From Hirundichthys speculiger (lineage: Eukaryota > Chordata > Actinopteri > Beloniformes > Exocoetidae), in assembly GCA_018398805.1 (NCBI GenBank), contig JAGFBZ010000335.1, positions 62,001 through 126,000 on the forward strand: a DNA stretch of 64,000 nt, written 5' to 3'. Shown here piece by piece: positions 51,501-63,500 of the stretch. Each line of letters begins with the position of its first letter. Position 1 is the stretch's first letter. Under the pieces are notes generated by a model. That model did not search any database. It saw only the letters and a list, made by a program, of their open reading frames with translations, and was not told the DNA's origin. A program made the translations under genes and the position numbers.

Positions 51501-54500
51501 TTAAAGTTTGAGCTCACTGCTGTTGCATTTTGTTGAGGATCTATAATTTTAATTTGTGCGATTTATGAAATTGCCACAACATTTTGGTGTTACGGAACAG
51601 GATTCCACAAGTGAAACTTCGTCTGAGAGGTCCCTGGTGGTTGGCCACCTTGAGGACAAACTACCTCAGCCCTACCACAATTGAAAATAAAGTAGGGACC
51701 AAGACAAAACCGCTCCGACATTGGGACATGGCTGGAATCATTGGACCTCCTTCTGAGAATTTGAGGTAACAGTGTGAGCTCTTTTTTTTAAACTAGGACT
51801 TTCTAGAGGACTGGTCTGAATATTAGGGTGGTCTGCACACCTAAACGACCCTAGGAAATAAAATACGGTCTGAAGGGATAAGTCGATTGTATCTACAAAG
51901 CATTTATTGTAAGCATTTTAGCACTTTTGTGCCGTTGAAGGATCACAAAGGCAGAAAGGCCAGCAGGGACGTCCTGACAGAAAATGGATAACAGATCTGT
52001 TAAAACAGACAGTCCTCCAAGATACTACAATCAGTAAAGGCATGTCAAAGAAGTATGGGCTCGAGTGTATGAAATGTGAAAATGAAGGTCGAGAGGATAT
52101 GGATCTACATAGGGTGAGAGTGTTAGTATGACTCAGATCTTGAAAGTAAAGGAACATATTGAAAGAAATGGGACATCCTAATACTAAAAAAAGAAAAAGA
52201 AAAATCAGATCTGATGGCATACGTAAAATAGAAAAGCACCACAGGTGTCTGTAAAAAAAAAAAAAAAGAGGGTTGATTTTTTTTTTAAAGTGAGTATATG
52301 AAATTTAGAAGGATGATGGGATTTGAGTGGAGATGTGGCTGGACGGAGTGATAACACATCAGGACCTGAAAGCCAGATCAGCTCTCAGCCCCTCTGGGGA
52401 AATTTGAACGTCCCCCCTCTGGGAGGACAATCAATTTTCTCAATTTCTGCATCTGGCCATGCCAAAGAGAGACTTTTATCATACTACTCGCTTGTTTCTC
52501 TCCAGGAAGAGGATGTTTTAAACTGTGCAGAAAACTGTGCAGCTGGTAGCTGATGATGTCAATTCTGTCAGGCTGTAAAAGGCGTGCCCCCCAAATTATG
52601 GGCTGAGGCAAAATATGAAGTGAATTTAATCAAAGGTGTGAACCTGCAGCTATCACACCTACATCTTCCTTTGGCCATGTCAGAAGCAATATCCTCTCAA
52701 ACCTGACGTTACACAAGACATCACACTTATGTTTGAATCCCTTTTGAAGGCTAATGTGATTGTTTCATGTCCCACATCTCCAGTCAGAACTCCTCCTTTT
52801 TCTGTTAAATAAATCAGAGGATCTGACAACCTGTTAAGTGGAGATTTTTACAGGATTTACAAGCTGTAAATAAAACCTGTTGTTCCCCAATCACCCCTGG
52901 TGTTAATCCTCACACCATCTTGAATATTATGACTTTTTGACGCTCCTTCCCCGACCCCTCCCCTTTCCAAACAACACCTCTGGCTTGTCAAGTGACCCAG
53001 GAGAAGTTGGAATTATCCCAGCTTTGTGGATGAGATTTTTCTGGTATAATGTAGTGGAGTAACAGAAAAGTGGTAATTAGTGTGATTTGTAATCAATCTC
53101 TAATCAATGAAATGTGTGATTCTTGTCAATGATCAGAAACGATGATCAGAGAGATGTATTAATGATGTTGGAATAGATCTATGTCAATTCTGTATGATTT
53201 ATTTCTCGTTGGGTCAAGACACTATGCATCAGTACTGCCAGCAGCTGAGCTGAGCTGCCGAAGGTCACTGTGTGCCGCGATGGAATGAAAACAACGGCTA
53301 TGTTTATCAAACAGGAGCAGAGATGGATGAAAACTGAATAAGTTATTATATCGGTTTTTATAAGGTAAAAGTCCCAATGAAAATAATAATTAGACCTGAG
53401 GATACTCCTAAAATAGAGGGGAAATAGATTGAACAAAGTATGAATCAGGGTTTGATAGGCTACTTTTCGATTGAGAGAGAGGTGACTGGTTATCCCAAAC
53501 AATTCTGCAGGCTCAAAGCTACGGAGACACAACAGAAAGCAGGGGAGAGTCCCTCAGTGTAAACATTAAAGTTACTTTGCCATACGCAATAGTGGGGCCT
53601 GTATGATTGCGCTCTCTCTCTCTCTCTGCAAGCGGCCTTGAACAGCGCAAAGTGGCCATTTGCATACCAGCCTGTCCTTGAACCAACCAGATGAATCAAT
53701 TTGTAAGCCACAGCTTTAATTTGCCTTTTAAAGTAGAATTAGAATTTGTATAATCAATCAATGCTGCTGCTTAACCTTGCTAATCTGCTTTAATAAATAT
53801 AAAAGCTATCATAAGACGTCGTGGTGGACATTACATCTGTATCCACAATTGCAACGACCTTGGTTATGCCTCTGCACTAGTAACATAGATTCTTATTGGT
53901 TATTCTAGTCACATATTGTCACATATCCTTGGGGCTTGCTGTCCAAGCCACTAAATTTAACCTAGCCAGTAACAAGAGCCCAGATCTTAAGAGGGGAGCT
54001 GCAAATTAACAGATGTGACCGATAGCTGGACTTGGAGCCACTGGCAATTCCTCTTAGGTCAGTTATTGGGGGTAGCGGGGATAGACGGCTGGAATTCGTA
54101 TGCAGTGAGAGCTAGGCGAATCCCCTCAACACCAGCTTAAATAAGTTGAGGAAATCTTAGCGAGGTGAACCCCCCTAGACCGCAACTTCTTACCCGAAGA
54201 GATGGAGAGCTGGTCCCGGTGACAGACTCTGCTAGTCAGAGACTGAACCAAAACTGGGGGATCTACCATTTGGCACCCGAACAGGGACCTGAATAAGTGA
54301 GCTTCAGTTCCAACCAATCTGGACCCCTGGATGAAATTGTGCAGCAGGAGGGAGCCTGCGTAGGCACAGAAGATCGACTCCCCATGAGGACAGCGAGGGA
54401 CGCCGAGCCCGCAGTAATTGCAGGAAGCAAGCGGGATTGAGAGGAGCGAAGATCGACTCCCTGTGAGGACTGCGAGAGAAGCCGAGCCCGCAGGAATTGC

Positions 54501-57500
54501 AGGAAGCAAGCGGGATTGAGAGGAGTGAAGGTCGACGGAGAATTTCAAAAGGAAATCCCAAGAATGCGTGGAATAGCCAACCAGTCTGGACCTCATCCCT
54601 GACCCTGAGAGGTACCTAGGGAGGCTTTGAGGAACAGACGACTCGATCAGACATAGACAGAGAAGAATGAGAAGAATGGCGACAGACCAGAAAAACCTTA
54701 GCCCAGAAGAGGATGACCCAGGGTTGGGACCGAGGACTGCAGGGACCAAGCCCCATGGGACGGCCTCACCATCTGGGACGGCAGAGGAGCTAACGAGACA
54801 AGCCCAGGAGGACCGAGATAGGTTAGCTAAGGGCTTAGGGCAGAGCGAGTTCTTAGGTAGCAACCTAGACGAGGGATCTGAGGAACAGAGCTACACCTCC
54901 GAGCCCGCACCTAACTGGCTGAGGGACGTCGGGATGGTGGATATAGGAGGGGCTGAAGATCTGCAGGAGAAGACTCAAAATCTGTCGGAAATGGCTTGGA
55001 GTCAGACAGAGGAAAAGGAGCCACCTGACCAAAGCCTCAATTCGGAGGAAGAGTTGGATGAACAGCAGAGCACGCCCACACCATTGATACGGAGTTGTGT
55101 AGAAGGGATAGACGGCTGGAATTTGTATGCAGTGAGAGCTAGGCGAATCTCCTCGACACCAGCTTAAATAAATTGAGGAAATCTTAGCGAGGTGAACCCC
55201 CCTAGATCACAACTTCTTACCCGAAGAGATGGAGAGCTGGTCCCGGTGACAGACTCTGCTAGTCAGAGACTGAACCACAACTGGGGGATCTAACAGGCTC
55301 CAGACCGAACTGGGACAGGGGTCACTGGCTTACGCACACACATACACATGCACACACACACACTTCCCGCCCCCTGCCCAACTGCCTCCGCTGGCTCCTG
55401 GTTGTTTTTACCTCCCCACGCTTGACGGACTGGGCACTGCGTGCCGGGATCTGGCAGCGAGCGCACGGACTGTTTGGCTGGACACCCCCTTACCCCCACC
55501 TCCCACCCACCTCTCATGTCTTAGTCTTAAGTTTGTCTATGCTTATTTGCTATTTGTTGAGGTTTTTTTTTGTGAATCTCACAACATGCCCCTCAAGGAC
55601 ATGTTGTGTGAGACACGTTTTTTTACCCTCTCCCCCTCCTCTCTCCATGTGATCGTATTTTCCTCTGATAAGGGGAGCGCCGCTACAAGTGGCTGCAGAC
55701 CCCCTAGACACCGTCTAACATGTTGTTGTTTGTTTCTGTATGTTTTTCTTGGACGGTGTACTGGAAATGTAATTTCACTGTATTGGGACGCTGGCTCAGT
55801 GACAAATAAAGGCATTCTGATTCTGATTCTGATCTTGTCCGAAATTCCTCCTGATGTTACTTATTTCATTATTGCGGATTTGTCAAATGTATTATTATTA
55901 TTATTGTTGTTATTTTCTTTCTCTGTCTCAGTTCATCCAGACAGTCAGTTTTGGCTTGAATTTGAGTTTAATGGCAAGCCTTACACTTTACACAGCTGTG
56001 CCAAGGTTACACTATTTACAATACAGCTCTCAGGGATTCTTTGATGCTGGATCCTGTGCCTCCAAGACTTCCTGGCTGTCTTTGCGCTGGTTGTTTTGGC
56101 CTCTAGAGACATGATGGGCTACTCTTGCTTGACTGTTATAGTTCCTCACTCTGTCTCCATTATCCATCATCCTCACGTGATCTCTTACGGAAGAACCGTG
56201 CAGCTGTATGTTCTCATCTTTCTGTGTTGTCCTCAGACCTGCTCAGACTGCTGAACTTATTGCACTTACAGAAGCCTGTAGGCTGGCAACAAATAAGACT
56301 GTGACCATCTACATGGACTCAAGGTATGCCTTTGGTGTTGTCTATGATTTTGGAGGCCAGTGGAAACACAGGAAATTCCTCAAATCTGATGGTAAACCAA
56401 TTCTAAATGTGATACAGATCTCCACTCCGTTAGATGCTATTCTGTTGCCCAAGCAGATCTCTATAGTGAAGTGTGCAGCTCACATGTGCAAAATGACTTT
56501 GTCTCCAGAGGAAATGCTGTAGCTAATGTAGCTGTTAAGACTACAGCACTTCAGCCTCTTCCTCTCACCATGCTATCTGTATACACCCAGACACCAGATC
56601 TTTCTTTACTTTCTGTTGTCCAGTTTTTTTCTACTCCACGGAAAAAAAAGCCTTGTAGAAGTCACATGGCTGCTTTATCTCTCCTGAAGGAATGTGGACA
56701 TCTCCAGGCGGAAAACCATGTCTTCCCAGACATTTCTTTCCTTGGTTTGCCAAGTGGATTTATGGGTTAGACCATTTATCCAAAGGGGGGATGCTCAAAC
56801 AGATAACCTCCTTATGGTTTACAAAAGAGGTCACCATGACAGAAAAAAAACAACTACTGTAAAAAGAAATGCCTCATTTGTGCATCTAATAACACTGGCA
56901 GAGCCTTGAATGTCACTCCTGCTGGTTATCCAAAACCTGATCAAGCCTTTGATTACCTAAAGATGGATTTCATGGAATTAACTCCATCAGAAGGTAAAAG
57001 GTATTGTCTTGTGATTGTGGACATGTTTTCAAAATGGCTCTAGACTTTCCCAGCCAAACATGCAGACAGCAGCGCTGTGGCAAAGGCCCTGCTGACAGAA
57101 ATCATTCCAAGATGGGGAAATCCTGGAAGGATTTCCAGCGACAATGGTACACATTTTGTGAACAAAACCCTCACAGAGGTGAGTGAAAGGCTGGGCTTTC
57201 TGATCAAAACTCATATGAAAGCACTTCACATCCAAGAACTGGCTAAATCCATCTTAGATACTGTACCCATATAGCAGTAAAGATTGCTGAAAGAGCCACC
57301 CAGATCCACGCAAGTTATTGCAGACAGTTCTCAGGCACTCTTCCACCAGAAAACTGGTCTCTCAACCACAGGGCAGAATAATCCCTGAGACCAGTTCCCG
57401 TGAGAGGTAGTCTACCCTCCACGTGGGAAGGATGAAAACTGCTTACTCTTGTAAGCTTCCTCTGGCCTGATTCTGTTTGCAATACCAGTACCTTTATTCC

Positions 57501-60500
57501 CCACGGACACGAGAGGCCCATAAGATTGATCATCATATATAAAAGCATATAAAAGCATATAAAGCATATAAAAGCATATAAAATCCAGCTGTTATATTTG
57601 CTGGAATTCTTTGAGATATATGATAATTAAATATGTTGTAAATTTAATAAAAAGGGAGGAGTGTCGTGGAAAAATTTGAATACAGAATGCTTCAGATGTG
57701 GTGTTAGAACTCCCCAACAAAGAACTCCCCCAGATGAAAGAAGTTAAATCTTTATCATGTACTGTGAGAAATTTTCCCAAAGAGGATGGCAGTCACACGT
57801 TTTTATGAGATTTCCTTTTACACCTACCAAAACGCATATCAAATGACTTTGAGCTCTCTGCATTTGCATTTTGTTAAGGATCAATTATTAGATCTATATT
57901 GGATCTATAATTTGTGCAATTTATGAAAATTGCCACAACAGACCTCAGTAACCATCAGGGTGGTGGAGGTGAAGAAGATGAGTTTCACACCTGTGTCTAT
58001 ATTCACCAGAAATGTGTTGTTCTGCTGCACTGGGGGATTCCTCCCTCAACTATCTACTGTAGATAGTCTTCACTGATGTCACACATCCAGGTACTTTGAC
58101 CCAACATCATCATCTTGTAGGTCAAGCTTTAACGGACAGAACGCCATTCTTCATTCATGTTTTCAAATATAAAAAACATTAGTCATCAGAAAATGACCAA
58201 GATCAGCACAGAACGACACCCAAGAAAGAAGACGACAGAAGGAAAAAGGTGTAAGTATGTGGAAAAGCTCCATGTTCAGCCTTAATCTAGTTCATCTCAG
58301 ATCACTGTTCACCTGACAGGCTTCATGGTTTAGGCATAAAGTGCTGGGATGACGTCTATATAGGACGGGTGGAGGTCAACACTTGGATGACATCTATATA
58401 GACATTAGAGGAGGTTCTCCCTCTGAAAGGGTTAAGCCTCCTTTCTGGAATAATCCCCCCAAACTGGTTACAAGGAAGGAGAAAGATATGAGGAGCAAAG
58501 ACAAAGAGCAATGAACCAAACACAGATTTCCATCCATGAAACACTGGTGATGAACAGTAGGGGTGTAACGGTACATGTATTTGTATTGAACCGTTTCGGT
58601 ACAGGTAGGTCGGTTCGGGACGGGGGCGTACCGAACGAGTTTCCACACGGACATATTAAGTAGAGGACCGCACGTTGTTGAGCAGAGCGCTGCAGCCGCA
58701 CATGCGCAGTTGTGCGCACACCCAGTGTTGCCAACTTAGCGACTTTGTCGCTATATCTAGCGACTTTCCAGACCCCCCTAGCGACTTAATTTGTAAAAAG
58801 CGACTAGCGACAAATCTAGCTACTTTTTCTGGTGATTTTGAGACTCGCGCACTCAAACCGCAAGGTTTGAAGCCATCACTTGGCTGCTGTCTGCCTCGCG
58901 AGCTGCGCTTCTCGCTCTCTCTCCCTCTGTTTCTGCCGGGCTCAGTGTACAGCCAGCGGAGTTTCTGTGTGCGGACTGGACGCGTGTCACCACATACACA
59001 GGCGAGGCGACGCGCGTGCACACAAACACCGTAATCAGTGGTAGAGAACGCTGGCTTCAAACACATGATAAAGGTAATCGAGCCCGGATATCAATAACCT
59101 CGTCCACATTTTAGCCAGAAAATCATACCCGGACTTTATGAAAGAATAAAAAGATTCGTTTTTAAAGAAACACCCTGAGCCTTATTCATGTTACTTAATC
59201 TGACTAACAACTTGAAACTGTTCAGTGTTGCAACTGTTCAATTTTGCACATCAGATGGATTATTTTTTTAAGCAAAAGTCTGAGCCAATGTTATTTTTAT
59301 TTTGTTTTTCAAAATATCTACATTTTAGAATATTGTATTTATATTTTTGAGCAGAATTCTAGCTTTTTATAGACTAATGTTCCTATTGTTTAAAAGCACA
59401 AAAGTGTGTTATAAACAACTAGCACATTTATATTTTGCATTTATGTTTCTTACTGTACCGAAAATGAACCGAACCGTGACCTCAAAACCGAGGTACGTAC
59501 CGAACCGAGAGTTTTGTGTACCGTTACACCCCTAATGAACAGAGGACAGGTGTGAAATGAGAAAGACCTGGAACACACTGCTGGAACCAGCCCAGACTAA
59601 TGAGGTAGAGACCAGACCCTGATGTCAGGAGGTGGATTAGATAAGACATCAGTTCTAAAAGAAACAAAACTGAAGCCAAGAACGATGACCCTGATGAACT
59701 CTGGGAGCAGCTAGAAATAGGCAGTGAGCAGATAGCTGTCCTCGATATGAAACACAGCTAATGCCTAATGCTAATTCTAATGCTAATGGAATTAGCTAAT
59801 GCTAATTGCCTTCTTGTGATTTTATGTATCTGTAAAGCACTTTGAACTGCCTTGTGTACAAATTGTGATCTACAAATACACTTGCCTTGCCTAATGTGGT
59901 TTCTGTCTCTAAACATCAATTTTCTCTGAAAAAGTTCTAAAAAGAGTTGCTTATCAGAAGTTGAATTTGAAAGCTGAGAGACAAGAATCATAAAACCTGA
60001 CCAGAACTAATGAAGTCATGTGAAAGGAAATGAATAATGCGGTTGGACTTTAACCTCAAACATGGGCTTCAGGGCCTTAACCTCCCTGCTGTGACGTGAA
60101 TGTGCTGCTGTTGCATAACAGACCATTTATGGCTCAATAAAGTCAGAAAACAGGGGGGGTGCCAGGCAGCCACCACAGATGACGGGAACTCATATATCTA
60201 CCTTCCTTAAATGACGTCTCTTGATGGTGTTCCTCGTTATCAGCATCAGAGCCCAGAACTGGGTGAAGGATTGCTTCAGACGCTTGTAGTGCTTCCTGAA
60301 AGAAGGAAGAAGGCAATGAGAGCCAGAGTTAGTAGGTCAGTCTCCATCTACACTCGTTCATCTGAATCCACACAGATGCTGGTTTCATTGCTGAGAGACT
60401 CCTGTCTATGTTCAACAGAAAACCAGCATCAGACTTGAAGAGGAAGCCTCAGTTTTAGTTTCTGATTGAAATTAAATATTGTTTCATTTACTACCTTGTT

Positions 60501-63500
60501 TTTTCACCATTTAATCTTTTATTTATGTTTCAAGACAATATATGATGCCTGACACTAGAGTTTCCCACTAAACTGTCCTCCAGCTGGTTGTGCTTCTGTT
60601 TTCCACATGGGTTTCATCCAGGTGTGTTCTGGTGTGTCTACAGTTCTTCTGATGTTCTGGGTCTCCTGCTGACATGTGTGTGTGACCCCTTTCCATGCAA
60701 TGATACTGAAATTCACTGCAGTCTAGTGACTGCCACGTTAGTTTTTTAGTTTTAATTCTTCGTCCTATTCAGATACAATAGTCACCAGGTGGTAAAAGAT
60801 AAATAGATTTTTTTTGACATGTTGGTGAGCGTGGCAGGTCACTTTTTGGTATTGCAATTGTATTTTTTTTTTTATTCTGTCTAATTTATGATAAGCGATT
60901 ACAGAGAAGCACAGAATGACATGCTGTTTCATCAAATGGACACTTGGTGGCAGCACTGACCAGCAGCGTCACTGGGACTCTTTACAGTACGCAGCAGAAT
61001 TTGGGCTCATAATCCGGTTGAATGGAGAATGAGCAACTGTTGTCCTGCGTCACTGATTTTTGTATAATATTTTCAATATTTCCAGTGCTCTCCTATCAGA
61101 GGATTATCAATACTGAATCTGTGGTGCCTGCCTGGCACCCCCCCTGTTTTAGGCCAGCGGAGACCTAGCCGGGACCCGCTACAGATTCTTGTGCTCTTCC
61201 CCATCACAGAGTGGACATTCCTGGGAGATGGTCTGCCAGCCAGGTGAGGCTGGCAGACTAGGTGAGGCTGGTCTGCCAGCTTTGAGGGACATGAACAACA
61301 ACATCCTCATATATCTGAGCAGTTCCTGGACCAGAACCCCTCCAGGTGTTTTTACAACCAAGCAGCTTTCTCTCACCGCTACAAACACATTAATTAGATC
61401 GATTTATATAATAGACCAAATTATCCCCATAATTACTCCTGTTATTCCTAGAATTGTGCCTATAATCAAATAACACTATGGCTGGTGTAAATGAAACCCA
61501 GTGTGTACCTGAACACGTTCATTGAACAAAAGTTCATGAACTAGTTTGTATTTTGTGCCAACGTGAACTGAGCGCGCTCTCTTTCTCCTTCACCAGTGTG
61601 GGGCGTGAACGAGTTCATTTGGGCAGTTGTGAACGACGCTCTTTCAAATTCACGCATGGTCAAATCCGTTCCAGGTTTCCAGCGAACCCCATTTAAAATC
61701 CACCACAAACGAGCCTGATATGTATCTAAGGAAATCAATCAAACATGGCAACACGGCTGTCGCTGCTGTCACGCTAACAATTGGGTCATCAAATGTTTAA
61801 AACAAGCAGGAAGATGAAAGCTGCAGTTACCCAGAGCTGGAGGAGCGCTTTTGTCTTATAATAAAGACCATTTGGCAGCAAGTATTTCCTCATATTTTTA
61901 ATGTACTGTAGAGAGAAGCTGAAAGGGAAATGACAGTTTTACATGGGCTGTTCCTTCAATGCTAATGTGAACCCTGGTTGGTTAAGGATTCAGAATTGGA
62001 CACAGAGTTTTTGACAGATAAAATAAATCCTGTTTGTGGTGGTGTAGTATATGGGCAGTGGCAATCATTTTGACAAATAATTGCTCGCAGCAACATTAAA
62101 AAGAATAAGAAAAAATAATCATATACATATATGCCCAACACTGATGAAACCTTGGTGGGCTTTATTGTTACCAGTTACCCTGAACAGCAGGTCTTTGTGG
62201 TGGGAGGAAACTGGAGTACCGGGGTAAACCCAGACACAGAGAGAACATGGAGAGTCCACACAGAAAGTTCAGAACAGAGGAACCTGATAGCTGAAGGCTC
62301 TGCTGCCCTTTCTGGACCTACAGACTCTAGACCAGCAAGTAGACCTGCATTTAGGGAGCAGAGTGTTCTACTAGGACAGTATGGAGCTATGAGGGTTTTA
62401 GATACGCTGGAGCGTCATGGCTCAAGAAGAAAGATTGTGAATGTGATTCTAGATTTAACAGGAAGCCAATGAGGCTGGAACTGATAAGATGTGACCTCTG
62501 GTCCAGTTCTAGTTGATACTGGTGCTGCAGCATCCTGGACCAGCTGGAAGATTTTTTTTTTAATCTACTTCCTTCACAACTGTCTCCATATATATTAATG
62601 GTTGGTGCCATAATTTGACAAAACATTTTGTCAGCTAGGACCAGTTGTGGAACCAGTTGTGGAACCAGTTGTGGAACCAGCTGTGGAACCAGCTGCAGGT
62701 CTGAAAACAGCTGTCAGATCTTGAGATGATAAAAAGGTATAATACCGGTAGATCTGGATTTAAGCTGGGGGGGGGAGGGGGGTGGGGGGGGAGACTTCCG
62801 TCCAGTTGCATAACCCCTAACCCTAACCCTTACCTGGCCTGGTGCCCTCGGATGTGGCTCTGAATGACGATGGCTTTCTGTTTGAAGAACCTGAAGTTCC
62901 TCCTGCAGAGGAAGCCCCTGATGTTCCTCTGGATGGTGATGGCCGCCCATGTTTGAGTGCCGGTCCATTTCTCCTCCAGCTGCTGGTGAAGAAGCTCCTT
63001 GAGGAACACCTAACACTCAAACATGCAGCCATGAGAAGAAGAAACGGCTTTCTTTTTATTATCAGGACTAAAAAACATCATCTGTTTCTTACCTAAATCT
63101 GATCAACAACACATGACTTAATTCACCAGGTCATCATTTTTGTGAATAAAATCAAGGGCAAACGGCAGAAGCAGTCTGTGATTCCTTCAGCAGCAGGAAG
63201 CTGAGCTGGTGGTTGACACAAAGTTGACGAAGCTTGATCGGACCACTCAGACAGAGGTAAACCAGGAGAGCCAGCACCTCCTCCGTATATCAGCCTGACT
63301 AGCCTGGAGCTGAGATTGTCTTAGTGGACAACAGCTGCTTCAGTCCATGGAGGTTTTGGAGATGTATGTGTCTCTAACAAGGCCAGCACAGACTTTCAGC
63401 CGGGTTGAGGTCTGGACTTTGACTAAAACCTTGATTCTTCTCTTTTCCAACCATTATGATGTAGATCTGCTGCAGGATGGTTGTCCTGTCACATGACCCA

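Larger units (their letters stand above)
50433..51578 (+). repeat. ERV left LTR, truncated and interrupted
   Basis: Matches the right LTR from GCAGTCACAC onward, but the first ~120 bp (TGTCGTGGAAAA side) are missing where it meets the LINE. A SANT-ORF transposon (about 50615-51335) splits it. It ends TGCCACAACA, followed by a GGTGTTACGG-type primer site candidate. Confidence 0.75.
53790..55295 (+). mobile_element. Second LTR retroelement with lysine-tRNA-like primer site
   Basis: Left LTR end at 54268 and right LTR end at 55295 share about 190 bp (54077-54268 and 55106-55295; GATAGACGGCTGGAATT, GAGGTGAACCCCCCTAG). The left LTR has AATAAA at 53792 and TATAAAAG at 53799. Just after it, TGGCACCCGAACAGGGAC (54271-54288) is a primer-binding site differing at one base from the lysine-tRNA type. 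No pol; the right LTR lacks its 5' part. A defective, non-autonomous copy. Confidence 0.8.
52921..55832 (+). mobile_element. Insertions within ERV pol: second LTR element and LINE tail
   Basis: The RT frame stops matching near 52920 and resumes at 55833. Between lie a second, smaller LTR retroelement (recognised 53790-55295) and a LINE 3' end (55296-55832). The exact left border is unclear. Confidence 0.75.
50433..57945 (+). mobile_element. Endogenous retrovirus (ERV), broken and nested
   Basis: Plus-strand provirus, antisense to the myosin gene. Order: truncated left LTR (50433-51578), leader with gag/protease remnants, RT part 1 (about 52560-52920), a 2.9-kb interruption, RT part 2 (55833-56050), RNase H (56208-56520), integrase (about 56880-57270), purine tract AAAAAGGGAGGA at about 57647, and right LTR (57660-57945). 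The two LTRs share ATGAGATTTCCTTTTA and ATTGCCACAACA ends. All genes carry stops and frameshifts. Pol resembles gamma/epsilon retroviruses by motif. No env recognised; the element could not be active. Confidence 0.87.

Noticed and set aside
53179..53532. 117-codon minus-strand ORF at 53.2-53.5 kb
   Set aside because: No motif, no splice sites in phase, and it lies in insertion sequence between ERV pol parts.
58656..59066. ORFs of 119-136 codons on both strands
   Set aside because: Lie inside a hAT element with perfect TIRs and contain no domain; chance frames in GC-rich sequence.
7500..62836. Short TTAGGG/CCCTAA runs at about 7515, 13898, 15421 and 62815
   Set aside because: Two to three units each; too short to argue for interstitial telomere or chromosome-end fusion.
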